Assembly: GCF_000380965.1 (NCBI RefSeq)
Contig: NZ_KB905560.1
Coordinates: 35,091-99,090, forward strand
Reading direction: 5' to 3'
Origin: Paenibacillus ginsengihumi DSM 21568
GTDB lineage: Bacteria > Bacillota > Bacilli > Paenibacillales > NBRC-103111
DNA length: 64,000 bases
Numbering within the stretch: position 1 is the first letter of the stretch; every line of letters starts with the position of its first letter. The position numbers were made by a program, and so were the translations under genes. Below are positions 34,119-42,695 of this stretch, one piece after another. The notes beneath the pieces were generated by a model. It did no database searches. It was not told where the DNA came from and was given only the letters and a program-made list of their open reading frames with translations.

Positions 34119-34946
34119 ATGGAAGCATTGCCTTTAACTTCAATAGAGCGATTGAGCCTCAACCAGATTACGACAGACCGCTGGAGCTTGCGAGAGGCAG
34201 CGGAAGGCTGCGTGCGGGCGAACATTCCATGGATCGCCTGCTGGCGGCACAAGGTTGCCGAGGGGGGGCTGAAGGAGAGCGCCCGGATCGTCCGCGAAGC
34301 GGGGCTGCGCGTCTCCAGCCTGTGCCGCGGCGGCATGTTTCCCGCGGCGACGGCCGAGGAGCGGGCGAAGCGCATCGACGATAACCGGCGGGCGATCGAG
34401 GAGGCGGCGGAGCTCGGCACGGACGTGCTCGTCCTCGTCTGCGGCCCGGCGCCGGACAAAGATATCGCTGCCGCCAGACGCATGGTCGAGGAGGGCATCG
34501 AGCAGCTCGTGCCGTACGCCGAGCAGTGCGGCGTGCGGCTCGGCATCGAGCCGCTGCACCCGATGTACGCCGCGGAGCGCTCGGTCATCAATACGCTGGC
34601 GCAGGCCAACGATATTGCCGAGCGGTATCGGCCGGATCAGGTCGGGGTCGTCGTCGACGCCTTTCACGTCTGGTGGGACCCGGAACTGTATCCGCAAATC
34701 GCTCGGGCCAGCGGCCGCATCCTCGGCTTCCACGTGTCGGACTGGATCGTGCCGACCCCGGACCTTTTGATGGGGCGGGGGATGATGGGCGACGGCGTCA
34801 TCGATCTGCGCCGCATCCGCAAAGCGGTCGAGGACGCTGGCTACGCCGGGCCGATCGAGGTGGAAATCTTCAACCAGGCGATCTGGGATATGCCCGGCGA
34901 CGATGCGCTCGCTCTGACGAAGGAGCGGTATTTGCAGCACGTGTAA
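34119..34946 (+). CDS. Sugar phosphate isomerase/epimerase-like TIM barrel (DUF993 operon)
   Basis: This 275-residue xylose-isomerase-like TIM-barrel protein (AP endonuclease family 2 superfamily) resembles IolE/IolI. Metal-ligand motifs are visible: LGIEPLHPMYA (Glu), VVVDAFHVWWDPE (Asp and His), GFHVSDWI (His/Asp) and PIEVEIFNQ (Glu). Such enzymes isomerise, epimerise or dehydrate keto-sugars with a divalent metal. The start follows GAGGGGGTAG. It is the last gene of the three-gene operon, 67 bases after the DUF993 gene. Confidence 0.8.
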   Translation: MEALPLTSIERLSLNQITTDRWSLREAAEGCVRANIPWIACWRHKVAEGGLKESARIVREAGLRVSSLCRGGMFPAATAEERAKRIDDNRRAIEEAAELGTDVLVLVCGPAPDKDIAAARRMVEEGIEQLVPYAEQCGVRLGIEPLHPMYAAERSVINTLAQANDIAERYRPDQVGVVVDAFHVWWDPELYPQIARASGRILGFHVSDWIVPTPDLLMGRGMMGDGVIDLRRIRKAVEDAGYAGPIEVEIFNQAIWDMPGDDALALTKERYLQHV

Positions 34947-34968
34947 CAACGTGGCCCGCGGCCGTACG

Positions 34969-35040
34969 GCGAGGCCGGTGCGGACGGCGAGGCCGGTGCG
35001 GACGGCGAGACCGGTGCGGACGGCAAGACCGGTGCCGCCG
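34969..35040. repeat. 18-bp tandem repeat, about 4 copies
   Basis: The unit GCGAGGCCGGTGCGGACG repeats with single-base changes immediately after the isomerase gene. It is multiple-of-three and open in several frames, but no gene is supported. Confidence 0.8.
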
Positions 35041-35280
35041 CTGCGGCCGCGTTCCTGCTGCGGTTGCAATCCGCATGGATTCCGCCAACGGGATTAGCTA
35101 GACGCACATGCTGATCCACGTTTCGCATAAACGGCTCTTGCCCTGGGTTGCCAAGGTAGGGGCCTTTTGAACATGGCGGAGAGGTTTTACTTGCAATTCG
35201 TTCGTCGCCGGCATTCGCGGTCGGCGGAGCGGGCTGGCGGAAATAGCGTACCCGCTCTGCTGGTCTTCGCTTGGTGGTTG

Positions 35281-35474
35281 GCTTTAGCTAACGCTTGCCA
35301 CAGGGCTTATTCCTGTCGAAACGATCGATTTGGCATTGTAACGCTGGCGTGCGGTCTTATTTTGCAATTTTGGCTACCAGATTCAACGTTTCTGACAAAA
35401 TAGCGTTACTCTGTTTCGTTGCATTCTAAAAAGGGTGCGTTTCTGCAAAATAGCGTTTGTCCCAAGCGTTAGAG
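35281..35474 (-). repeat. Interspersed repeat R1, copy 2 (inverted)
   Basis: The reverse complement aligns with 19335-19527 along about 190 bases, including CTAACGC, GACAAACGCTATTTT, AACGAAAC and AGCTAAAGC/AGCTTAGG ends. A 78-codon frame at 35167-35403 overlaps it and is not considered a gene. Confidence 0.8.
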
Positions 35475-35490
35475 TTGAGACGTGTTCCAG

Positions 35491-35788
35491 AAGGTAGACG
35501 CCCATGCCGCCTTGCGCAGCACCATCAGATGGTGAAAATGGTCCGCACGCCCTGGGGGCTATTTTCAAGGTAGACGCCCATGCCGCCGGCGCGGCACCAT
35601 CAGATGGTGAAAACGGGCCGCGCACCCCGGGCTATTTTCAAGATAGACCCCCATGCCGCTGACGCAGCACCATTAGAAGGATGAAAATGAACCGCCCGCC
35701 CCGGGCGCTATTTTCAAGGTAGACGCCCATGCCACTGGCGCAGCACCATCAGAAGATGAAAATGAGCTGCGGGCCCAGGGCTATTTTC
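35491..35788 (+). repeat. Interspersed repeat R2, four tandem units of 73-76 bp
   Basis: Each unit starts AAGGTAGACGCCCATGCC, contains GCACCATCAGATGGTGAAAA (an internal CACCATCAGATGGTG palindrome) and ends GGCTATTTTC. Units begin at 35491, 35567, 35640 and 35716. Single copies exist at 25446-25516 and, inverted, at 19585-19662. Confidence 0.9.
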
Positions 35789-35793
35789 AAGGT

Positions 35794-35994
35794 AGCAAAT
35801 GTTGTATTTTGTACAACAAAAACGGGGGGATAAACCGCATCTGCGGCTCATTGTTGTAAAAAGTGCAACATTTCGGGCGATGTTCCCGGGTTTGCAGCCA
35901 ATCTCGCCCAAATTGTTGCACAAATTACAACATTTACTCAACTCTTGTACGAATGATACAGCGAATGTTGTATTTTTTGCAGGATTCGTCGCCT
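35794..35994 (+). repeat. Interspersed repeat R3, copy 2 (201 bp, palindrome-rich)
   Basis: This is the same length and order of motifs as 25521-25721, again directly downstream of R2. It starts AGCAAATG with TGTTGTATTTTGTACAACA and ends GATTCGTCGCCT. The 34947-36295 spacer contains no supported gene, only this repeat cluster. Confidence 0.85.
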
Positions 35995-36295
35995 AATAGG
36001 TATGGAGCAGCGGGTTTTGGGCTGGAGGCGGGGGACAAAGGCCGGGCAACGGCATGCCGCGAATGCCGGACGGCTCGTTCGACGGGCTGTGCGCGGGCCG
36101 GCCGCTGGCGGACGAGATCGCATTCTTGCGTTGACAATGCTTGGATAGCCGTGCTACGTTCAATATGTTTGGCAACGTTTTCCGGCAGCCTGCATTACAG
36201 GGTGCGGCGCGATATCGCTTGGAAGCGGAGCGGAGCAAAGCATAGCGGTTCTGGCTCAATCCTTATAACGATTGCGAAAGAGAGGCGATCTGCAA

Positions 36296-37180
36296 ATGGA
36301 GCTTCATCCGAACGGTACTTCTGTCGCTTTTATCGGCACAGGTGTCATGGGCAAAAGCATGGCCGGCCATCTGCTGGCCGCTGGATACGGGGTGCACGTG
36401 TACAGCCGCACTCGCTCGAAAGCCGGGGAGCTGCTGGAGCAAGGGGCCGTATGGCATGACTCTCCCGGCTCCGCAGCCGCAGCCGCGAATGCGGTTATCA
36501 CGATGGTCGGTTATCCGCACGATGTGGAAGAAGTGTATTTTGGGCAGCGGGGCATTATCGAGAACGCGAAGCCCGGCGCGTATTTGATCGACATGACGAC
36601 TTCCAGCCCGTCCCTGGCGAAGCGTATCGAGCAGGCGGCCCGGGAGCGGGGGCTGCATGCGCTGGACGCTCCGGTATCGGGAGGAGATATCGGAGCGCGG
36701 GAGGCGCGGCTGTCGATCATGGTCGGCGGCTCGGCCGAGGCTTTCGAAGCGGCGCTGCCGCTGCTGCGCAAGCTGGGGACGAACATCGTTCGGCAGGGCG
36801 GTCCCGGCGCGGGGCAGTATACGAAGATGGCGAACCAGATCGCCATCGCCTCCAACATGATGGGCGTGTGCGAGGCGCTGGCCTATGCTCGCAAGGCCGG
36901 CCTTGATCCGGAGAGCGTCCTGAAAAGTATCGAGTCCGGCGCCGCCGGAAGCTGGTCGCTTAGCAACCTGGCGCCGCGCATCATTCGGGGCGATTTCGCT
37001 CCCGGCTTTTATGTGAAGCATTTTGTGAAGGATATGAAGATCGCCCTGGAATCCGCCGAGGAGATGGGGATCGAGCTGCCGGGCCTGGCCTTGGCCCGCT
37101 CGCTGTACGAGCGGCTGATCGAGATGGGGGAAGAAGACAGCGGAACGCAGGCATTGTATAAGCTGCTCGACCCGTCCTGA
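36296..37180 (+). CDS. Beta-hydroxyacid dehydrogenase (3-hydroxyisobutyrate/tartronate-semialdehyde reductase type)
   Basis: This 294-residue NAD(P)-dependent enzyme has the Rossmann motif VAFIGTGVMGKSMAGHLLAA (GxGxxG) and DAPVSGGDIGAREARLSIMV, the substrate-binding signature. GAGQYTKMANQIAIASNMMG contains the catalytic Lys region, and a C-terminal helical domain includes FYVKHFVKDMKIAL. The start ATG at 36296 follows GAAAGAGAGG; TTG at 36272 is less likely. It stands alone after the repeat cluster. Enzymes of this family reduce or oxidise tartronate semialdehyde, 3-hydroxyisobutyrate or related sugar-acid products. The substrate is not determined. Confidence 0.85.
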   Translation: MELHPNGTSVAFIGTGVMGKSMAGHLLAAGYGVHVYSRTRSKAGELLEQGAVWHDSPGSAAAAANAVITMVGYPHDVEEVYFGQRGIIENAKPGAYLIDMTTSSPSLAKRIEQAARERGLHALDAPVSGGDIGAREARLSIMVGGSAEAFEAALPLLRKLGTNIVRQGGPGAGQYTKMANQIAIASNMMGVCEALAYARKAGLDPESVLKSIESGAAGSWSLSNLAPRIIRGDFAPGFYVKHFVKDMKIALESAEEMGIELPGLALARSLYERLIEMGEEDSGTQALYKLLDPS

Positions 37181-37224
37181 GGCCCGGTGGACGAAGCGCA
37201 AACGAAGCGAAGCCGGCGATTGCC

Positions 37225-37290
37225 AGCGAATGTTCTTGCCGAAGGCGACGCCCGATGACGGAAGGAATCGCTGTCATAGGCGTCGAGCCT
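37225..37290 (+). repeat. Interspersed repeat R4, copy C
   Basis: AGCGAATGTTC, GCCGAAGGCGACGCCCGATG, ACGGAAGGAATCGC and GTCATAGGCGTCGAGCCTG. It is followed at once by copy D, so the two form a direct repeat of about 85-base period. Confidence 0.75.
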
Positions 37291-37305
37291 GATCATTCGA
37301 CGAAG

Positions 37306-37380
37306 TCCGTCGGCGAATGTTCAGTACCGAAGGCGACGCCCGATGACGGAAGGAACCGCTGGTCATAGGCGTCGAGCCTG
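37306..37380 (+). repeat. Interspersed repeat R4, copy D
   Basis: CCGTCGGCGAATGTTCAGTA, CCGAAGGCGACGCCCGATG and GGTCATAGGCGTCGAGCCTG. It is nearly identical to copy C. Confidence 0.75.
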
Positions 37381-37455
37381 GAATCATCCGCAAATGGCGC
37401 CGCGCTGCCGTGCGGATGGCTTCCGGGGAACTTGTTCTCAGAGGGGGGCACTGCA

Positions 37456-38427
37456 ATGCCAATGGTGGATATGCCGCTGGAGAAGCTGCGGCAATATGAA
37501 GGAATCAATCCGCGACCGGGCGATTTCGACGCGTACTGGGAGCGGGCGCTGGCCGAGATGCGGGCCGTCGATCCGCAGGTCGAGCTCGTGCCGAGCGAGT
37601 TTCAGACGCCGTTTGCGGAATGTTTTCATCTGTACTTTACGGGCGTAAGGGGCGCCCGCATTCATGCCAAATATGTACGGCCGAAGCACGCCGCCGGGCC
37701 TCATCCGGCCGTGCTCCAGTTTCACGGCTACACCGGACGCTCGGGCGATTGGCACGAGAAGCTGGGCTACGCCGCGCTTGGCTTTTCGGTCCTGGCGATG
37801 GACTGCCGGGGGCAAGGGGGAAGGTCGGAGGATACGGGAGGCGTCAAAGGAAATACGCACCGCGGTCATATTATCCGCGGACTTGATTCCGGAGAGGACG
37901 ATCTGCTGTTCCGGCATATTTTCCTGGATACGGCTCAGCTGGCGAGCATCGCCATGAGCTTGCCGGAGGTCGACCCCGAGCGGGTCGGCGCTATGGGCGG
38001 CTCGCAGGGCGGGGCGCTCACGATCGCCTGCGCCGCGTTGGAGCCGCGGATCAAGCGGCTGGCGCCGGTGTACCCGTTCCTCAGCGACTACCGTCGCGTC
38101 TGGCAGATGGATTTGGCCGTCAATGCGTATGAGGAGCTGCGCACCTATTTCCGCCAGTTCGATCCGCTGCATCAGCGGGAGGATGAAATTTTTACGCGGC
38201 TCGGCTATATCGATATTCAGCATTTGGCGGAGCGGATCCAAGGCGAGGTGATGATGGGCGTCGGACTGATGGACACGGTATGCCCGCCGTCCACCCAGTA
38301 CGCGGCCTTCAACAAAATCAAGGCGCCGAAGCAAGATATCGTCTACCCGGATTTCGGCCACGAAGCGCTGCCGGGCTTTGCCGACCGGACGATGCAGTTT
38401 TTCATCGAAGGGTTCCTGCAGGGCTAA
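37456..38427 (+). CDS. CE7 family acetyl esterase (acetylxylan esterase/cephalosporin-C deacetylase)
   Basis: This 323-residue alpha/beta hydrolase carries all CE7 marks. These are MDCRGQGGRSEDTGG (the RGQ motif that shapes the oxyanion hole), GAMGGSQGGALTIA (GxSQGG nucleophile Ser), MMGVGLMDTVCPPSTQYAAF (Asp) and PDFGHEALPG (His-Glu). There is no signal peptide, so it removes acetyl groups from imported xylo- or pecto-oligosaccharides in the cytoplasm. The start ATG at 37456 follows AGAGGGGGG; an in-frame ATG at 37432 is less well placed. It is preceded by two R4 repeats and followed by a minisatellite. Confidence 0.9.
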   Translation: MPMVDMPLEKLRQYEGINPRPGDFDAYWERALAEMRAVDPQVELVPSEFQTPFAECFHLYFTGVRGARIHAKYVRPKHAAGPHPAVLQFHGYTGRSGDWHEKLGYAALGFSVLAMDCRGQGGRSEDTGGVKGNTHRGHIIRGLDSGEDDLLFRHIFLDTAQLASIAMSLPEVDPERVGAMGGSQGGALTIACAALEPRIKRLAPVYPFLSDYRRVWQMDLAVNAYEELRTYFRQFDPLHQREDEIFTRLGYIDIQHLAERIQGEVMMGVGLMDTVCPPSTQYAAFNKIKAPKQDIVYPDFGHEALPGFADRTMQFFIEGFLQG

Positions 38428-38666
38428 AGGCGCTCCCGGATCGCGCTGCCCGGCTGGCTGAGCGTCGGTCGGGCAGCCGGGCGGCGCCGCGGGTCGCAGG
38501 CCGCGGGCTCGCGCCGACGAGCGCATATGCCTCGCGCGTATCGCCCCGCATCGTCCGGCGTGCTGCTGACGGGGCCGGTCCCGCGATGGAGCGGAAGCTT
38601 TGCGGAAGGCCGTTACCGCCCCCCCGGCGCCGAATTGCGCGCAAGTCGGTGCGAGCAGCTGCCGCC

Positions 38667-38919
38667 GAAGCAGCGGTCAAGCTGTGGCGAGCGGCCTGCG
38701 TCGAAGCAGCGGTCAGGCTGTGGCGAGCGGCCTGCGTCGAAGCAGCGGTCAAGCTGTGGCGAGCGGCCTGCGTCGAAGCGGCGGTCAAGCTGTGGCGAGC
38801 GGCCTGCGTCGAAGCAGCGGTCAGGCTGTGGCGAGCAGCTGCCGCCGAAGCGGCGGTCAAGCTGTGGCGAGCGGGCCTGCGTCGAAGCAGCGGTCAAGCT
38901 GTGGCGAGCGGCCTGCGGC
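38667..38919. repeat. 36-bp tandem repeat (minisatellite), 7 copies
   Basis: The unit begins GAAGCAGCGGTCAAGCTGTG and continues GCGAGCGGCCTGCGTC. Seven copies differ by A/G changes, one GCAGCTGCCGCC variant, and a single inserted G near 38873. The length is a multiple of three, which keeps frames open on both strands, but no ribosome site or family is seen. The spacer 38428-38962 has no other content. Confidence 0.95.
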
Positions 38920-38962
38920 GGACGTTCGTCCGCTTGAGGGCGGTTGCCTGGCGCGCCTGCAG

Positions 38963-39628
38963 TCAGGACGGAGCGCCGCCCCGTTCGCGCAGCAGCGCTG
39001 CGATATCATCGCAGCCTTTCATCTCCGCGATCGCCAGGGCGGTAAGACCGCTGTCCTGAGCGAGTTCAGGGTCGGCGCCATGATCGAGCAGCAGGCGGGC
39101 CATGTACGTATCGCAATTGCCCGCTGCCTGCTGCAAGGCCGTCCAGCCGCCCTCCTGCCGGGCGTTCGGGTCGGCGCCGCGCTGCAGCAGAAGGTGCGCG
39201 AGATGGAACTTGCGCCCGGCAACCGCGGCATGGAGCGGCGTATTGGCCATGCGGTTAGCCGATCGCGCATTCACGTCGGCGCCGAGCTCGATGAGTGCGG
39301 CCGCCGCCTCTTCGCCGCCGAAGAAGGCCGCCAGATGAAGCGGCGTCCAGCCGTCGTAATTGTGCGCGGAGAGCTGCTCGGGCGCCTCCTGCAGCAGATA
39401 AGCCGTATATTCGCCGTCGCCCAAAGCCGCCGCTTCGTGGACGTTGACCGCCACGCCGAGCGTCAGCAGCAGCTCGACCGCCTGCGGCTTACCGTAATAC
39501 ATCGCCGCCATCAGCGGCGATTCCCCGTTCTCCCGCCGCGCCGTCAGCAGCTCCGGCTGCTCGCCGACGAGCCGCTTGATTTCGGCCGTATCGCCTTGCT
39601 TGGCCGCTTCCATGAGTTGCTCCAACAA
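38963..39628 (-). CDS. Ankyrin repeat protein
   Basis: This 221-residue protein is built of about six ankyrin repeats: ENGESPLMAAMYYGKPQAVELLL, DGWTPLHLAAFFGGEEAAAAL (position about 100), ANTPLHAAVAGRKFHLAHLLL, GGWTALQQAAGNCDTYMARL and SGLTALAIAEMKGCDDIAALL, each in helix-loop-helix form. Ankyrin proteins bind other proteins; no enzymatic domain is present. The start is taken as TTG at 39628 because GGGGGAAA lies 6 bases upstream; ATG at 39613 is the alternative. The frame is open to 39709 without a better start. It stands alone on the minus strand beside the minisatellite. Confidence 0.8.
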   Translation of the reverse strand: MLEQLMEAAKQGDTAEIKRLVGEQPELLTARRENGESPLMAAMYYGKPQAVELLLTLGVAVNVHEAAALGDGEYTAYLLQEAPEQLSAHNYDGWTPLHLAAFFGGEEAAAALIELGADVNARSANRMANTPLHAAVAGRKFHLAHLLLQRGADPNARQEGGWTALQQAAGNCDTYMARLLLDHGADPELAQDSGLTALAIAEMKGCDDIAALLRERGGAPS

Positions 39629-39970
39629 TGCATGTTTCCCCCAATCGTATACGATGAACGTATGTTGTTCTAATCGGCCTCGCAACGATTTGCCGATATT
39701 GCAAGCCATTTTTGGTAAAGCTCACAGCAACCGACCGCCCTAAGGTGCAGGGAATGCTCCTGGCCGCCTGAAGAAGCGGGGGCTTCTTGCTTCGGCGATC
39801 GCTGCCTTTCTTTAAAAGTTCGGCGCCATACCGGAATTTCCTCCCGATGAGAGACAAGCGGGAGCCGGTAGCCAAGATTAGCCCAGCTTAAATGCATGAT
39901 GGGATTCGGGAGCTAGACCATCGGCCGCTTGAGGCTCGGGCAATATTTGCAGCAAACAGCGCGCAGCGCG

Positions 39971-40003
39971 AATTCCCCCGGAGGCTATGCAGTCCGGGGG
40001 AAA
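39971..40003 (-). terminator. Hairpin after the glycerophosphodiesterase gene
   Basis: The inverted repeat TTCCCCCGGA / TCCGGGGGAA has a 10-base loop, just past the stop of the minus-strand gene at 40011. The U-run is poor (GAATT), but the stem is strong. Confidence 0.5.
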
Positions 40004-40010
40004 CTTCGCT

Positions 40011-40859
40011 TCAGGGCTGGGTGTGCTCGCTGACCCAAGCGATCATTTGTTTGGGGTAGTCGCTGATAAAGTTTTTTACGCCGAGCTTAAGCAGCCGCTG
40101 CGCCGTATATTTGTCGTTGACGATCCAGGCGTATACTTCCTTGCCATATTTGGCCGCCTTGGCCATAAAGTCTTGATAAATCAGGTTGTGAGCCGCACTG
40201 ATCGCTTCGTAATCCCCGCTCTTGAATACCTCTTCCGTCGGCGGACTGTCGATGATAAGCCCGGTTTTGATCTGCTTGTTCAGCTTCTTGACCTTGCCGA
40301 GCAGCGACTTGTCGAACGAAGTGACGATGCATCGCTCCACGAAATCGTGCTTCTCGATCAGTTGAACCGTCTTCTCGGCAAGCTGCTTCTGATGGCCGTA
40401 ATTTTTCAGCTCGATATTCAGCTTCAGGTTGCCCTTCGCGGCAAGCACGAGAGCTTCCTCCAGCGTCGGCACCTTCTCCTGCTCGAACCTCGCGTTATAC
40501 CAGCTTCCGGCGCTCGCCTGGATGAGGCTGTCATAGGTAATTTCCCATAACGGTTTGTCGATGCCGGTCGTCCTGCGGGGGTTGCTGTCATGCATGAGCA
40601 CGAGCACGCCGTCGGCCGTCTCCTGGACGTCGATTTCGGCATAGCCCGCGCCTTCCTCGATCGCTTTGAGAATCGCGCTGAGCGTATTTTCGGGCGCGCT
40701 GCCGGAACTGCCGCGATGCCCGGTGACGTTAGCAACCCCCGCATGCTGGCGAATATCGGATAATGTCGCGACATTGATCGTCATCGACGGCGGAGCGCTA
40801 TCGGCGACGGCGACATGGGCGGCGAATAGAAGGGTGAGGGTAGCTAACAGTTTTTGCAT
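40011..40859 (-). CDS. Secreted glycerophosphodiester phosphodiesterase (GDPD family)
   Basis: This 282-residue protein starts with a signal peptide, MQKLLATLTLLFAAHVAVADS, so it is exported. The catalytic motifs are clear: VTGHRGSSGSAPENT (HRG and PENT), YAEIDVQETADG (E-x-D metal ligands), LMHD, IELKNYG and AWIVND near the end. The enzyme hydrolyses glycerophosphodiesters to glycerol 3-phosphate and an alcohol, using calcium or another divalent ion. The start ATG at 40859 follows AAGGAG at 12 bases; longer starts up to 40964 would bury the signal peptide. It is divergent from the ROK kinase gene. Confidence 0.88.
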   Translation of the reverse strand: MQKLLATLTLLFAAHVAVADSAPPSMTINVATLSDIRQHAGVANVTGHRGSSGSAPENTLSAILKAIEEGAGYAEIDVQETADGVLVLMHDSNPRRTTGIDKPLWEITYDSLIQASAGSWYNARFEQEKVPTLEEALVLAAKGNLKLNIELKNYGHQKQLAEKTVQLIEKHDFVERCIVTSFDKSLLGKVKKLNKQIKTGLIIDSPPTEEVFKSGDYEAISAAHNLIYQDFMAKAAKYGKEVYAWIVNDKYTAQRLLKLGVKNFISDYPKQMIAWVSEHTQP

Positions 40860-41111
40860 CGTCTTTTCAATCTCCTTGATGTCGAAAATGCTGCAGTGGA
40901 TGGAACGGAGTGCCACGAACAATCTCGTATTATCGCGAACAATCTCGCAATTATGTAGACGCAAAGTTTGCCAATTTGTTTCTGAAAGGCGGCGAAAAAA
41001 TAAAGCTGCCCGGCGCAGTTAGGCAGCCCGCGGCCGACAGTCCGGCATTCCCGCAGGTATCACCCGCAGCCGCGCTTTGGGAGAATCACCCTGCAAAAAT
41101 TGTTGTCTAGT

Positions 41112-41120
41112 GGTATAATC
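41112..41120 (+). promoter_or_regulatory. Extended -10 promoter of the ROK kinase gene
   Basis: TGGTATAAT is a perfect TGnTATAAT element, 50 bases before the start codon. The -35 region (TGCAAA at 41092-41097) is weak, as is common with extended -10 promoters. Confidence 0.65.
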
Positions 41121-41170
41121 GTATTCGGGAATGGAAGAAACCTAATTAAGAATGGCAGGAGATTTAGAGC

Positions 41171-42052
41171 ATGGGATACTTAGGCGGAATTGAGGGGGGC
41201 GGCACGAAATTCGTGTGCGGCATCGGAACCCCCGACGGCAACATCATCGACCGGGTGTCGTTTCCGACGACGCAGCCCGAGGAAACGTTGGAGCAAGTAT
41301 TCGGCTATTTCGCAGACAAACAGATCGACGCTTTGGGCATCGGTTCGTTCGGACCGATCGACCCGAATCCGTCCAGCCCGACTTACGGGTATGTTACGAG
41401 CACGCCGAAGCCGGGGTGGAGCAATTGCAATGTGCTGGGCGCGCTGAAGGAGCGTTTTCAGGTGCCGATCGGCTTCGATCTGGACGTGAACGTTGCCGCG
41501 CTGGGAGAAGCGACGCTCGGCGCGGCCCGCGAGCTAAGCGGCTGCTTATATATGACGGTCGGGACGGGAGTCGGCGCCGGCCTCGTAGCGAACGGGCGCA
41601 TTGTGAACGGACTGACGCATCCGGAGATGGGCCATATTCTGGTGCGGCGTCATCCCGACGATGACTTTGCGGGGAACTGCCCTTTCCACGGAGACTGTCT
41701 GGAAGGGCTCGCAGCCGGTCCGGCTCTGGAACGCCGCTGGGGCGTGAAGGGGGCCGAGCTGCCTGCGGACCATAAGGCGTGGGAGCTGGAGGCCGAATAT
41801 TTGTCCCAAGCCTTCATGACCATCATCCTGACGATGATGCCGCCAAAAATCATTTTGGGCGGCGGCGTGAGCAAGCAGACGCACTTGTTCCCGATCATCC
41901 GGCGGCGGGTGCTTGAGCTGCTGAACGGTTATGTCGTGCTTCCGCAAATTTTGGAAGACATCGACTCTTATATCGTGCCCCCGGGACTCGGGGACAACGC
42001 CGGGCTGACCGGCTCGATTTTGCTCGCGAAGCAAGCGCTGGCAGGCCGTTAA
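41171..42052 (+). CDS. ROK family sugar kinase (fructokinase type)
   Basis: This 293-residue cytoplasmic kinase has the ATP-binding motif YLGGIEGGGTKFVCGIG at the N-terminus and the phosphate-binding TVGTGVGAGLVANG. A zinc-binding segment HILVRRHPDDDFAGNCPFHGDC (positions about 158-179) has the His-x-Cys pattern of ROK fructokinases such as YdhR/GmuE. IILGGGVS is the adenosine motif. It phosphorylates fructose or mannose, feeding glycolysis. The start follows GCAGGAG. It is a single gene behind its own extended -10 promoter. Confidence 0.85.
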   Translation: MGYLGGIEGGGTKFVCGIGTPDGNIIDRVSFPTTQPEETLEQVFGYFADKQIDALGIGSFGPIDPNPSSPTYGYVTSTPKPGWSNCNVLGALKERFQVPIGFDLDVNVAALGEATLGAARELSGCLYMTVGTGVGAGLVANGRIVNGLTHPEMGHILVRRHPDDDFAGNCPFHGDCLEGLAAGPALERRWGVKGAELPADHKAWELEAEYLSQAFMTIILTMMPPKIILGGGVSKQTHLFPIIRRRVLELLNGYVVLPQILEDIDSYIVPPGLGDNAGLTGSILLAKQALAGR

Positions 42053-42082
42053 AGGCAAGCGGCTGCTGTAAAAGAAAGCGGA

Positions 42083-42126
42083 GGGCGCACGAGCGACAGC
42101 GAAAGCATCGTCATGCGCCCCCCTTG
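42083..42126. terminator. Possible terminator between convergent genes
   Basis: GGGCGCA and TGCGCCC form a stem enclosing an inner CGA/TCG hairpin, with CCCCTT after it. It lies between the ROK gene and the minus-strand DUF1801 gene. The U-run is short, so confidence is limited. Confidence 0.35.
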
Positions 42127-42250
42127 CAGCGGGCGGGCCGTCTCGGGTGGATAAGGAGCGCTCCGGAAATTCCTAAGGCATTGTCGCCAGGCGCGTCGAC
42201 CTTGTGCAAAGGCTGCCGCAAGCTCCACGCGATGACCCGGATTCGATGCG

Positions 42251-42628
42251 TTACTTCCGCCAAAAGGTTGAACAGTCTGCCTTATCCAAAATATTAAACT
42301 CGATCATTTTCTCAAGCAATGAGTAATGAACCGGACGATCCCAGCGGATGCGCACCAACTCTTTCGTATGCTCATAGCCAGCCTGCACAATGTCATCGGC
42401 AAAGCGCATAATCCCCGCCCTTTCAGGGGCAACAGCCAAATGATGCTTGGCAACGCTAAAGCCGATAATGAATGTGCCGTGATCGGTAAACATAGGCTGA
42501 TTCCACGCGATTTTAGGCACCAATTGGGGAAAGGTCCTGGAGACCCAGGCCAAAACCTCCTCCGTTCGGGCCCGGTGCTCATGGTTATTGATGCGCTCCA
42601 AATATTGCGCAAACACCTCCAAATACAT
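42251..42628 (-). CDS. DUF1801 family protein (YdhG/frataxin-like iron chaperone type)
   Basis: A 125-residue cytoplasmic protein with the DUF1801 pattern: [31 protein letters not shown] at positions 4-34, [31 protein letters not shown] and IRFADDI-like motifs, then a C-terminal [24 protein letters not shown] (positions 90-114). The Bacillus relative YdhG has been described as a frataxin-like iron chaperone. The start ATG at 42628 follows AAGGAGGG. It is 67 bases downstream of the HesB-like gene on the same strand, and the pair may act in iron or iron-sulfur metabolism. Confidence 0.75.
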   Translation of the reverse strand: MYLEVFAQYLERINNHEHRARTEEVLAWVSRTFPQLVPKIAWNQPMFTDHGTFIIGFSVAKHHLAVAPERAGIMRFADDIVQAGYEHTKELVRIRWDRPVHYSLLEKMIEFNILDKADCSTFWRK

Positions 42629-42695
42629 CCCTCCTTATGCATAAATTAACCTATTCATCCAGACTCATTCAAGGCTTGCAACCGAGAAAACGGCG

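Noticed and set aside
35167..35403. 78-codon plus-strand open frame
   Set aside because: It overlaps the R1 repeat, whose other copies do not keep this frame, and it has no recognisable features.
38667..38919. Possible CRISPR array or repeat-protein gene (36-bp repeats)
   Set aside because: No spacers, no cas genes, no ribosome site; open frames on both strands follow from the multiple-of-three period.
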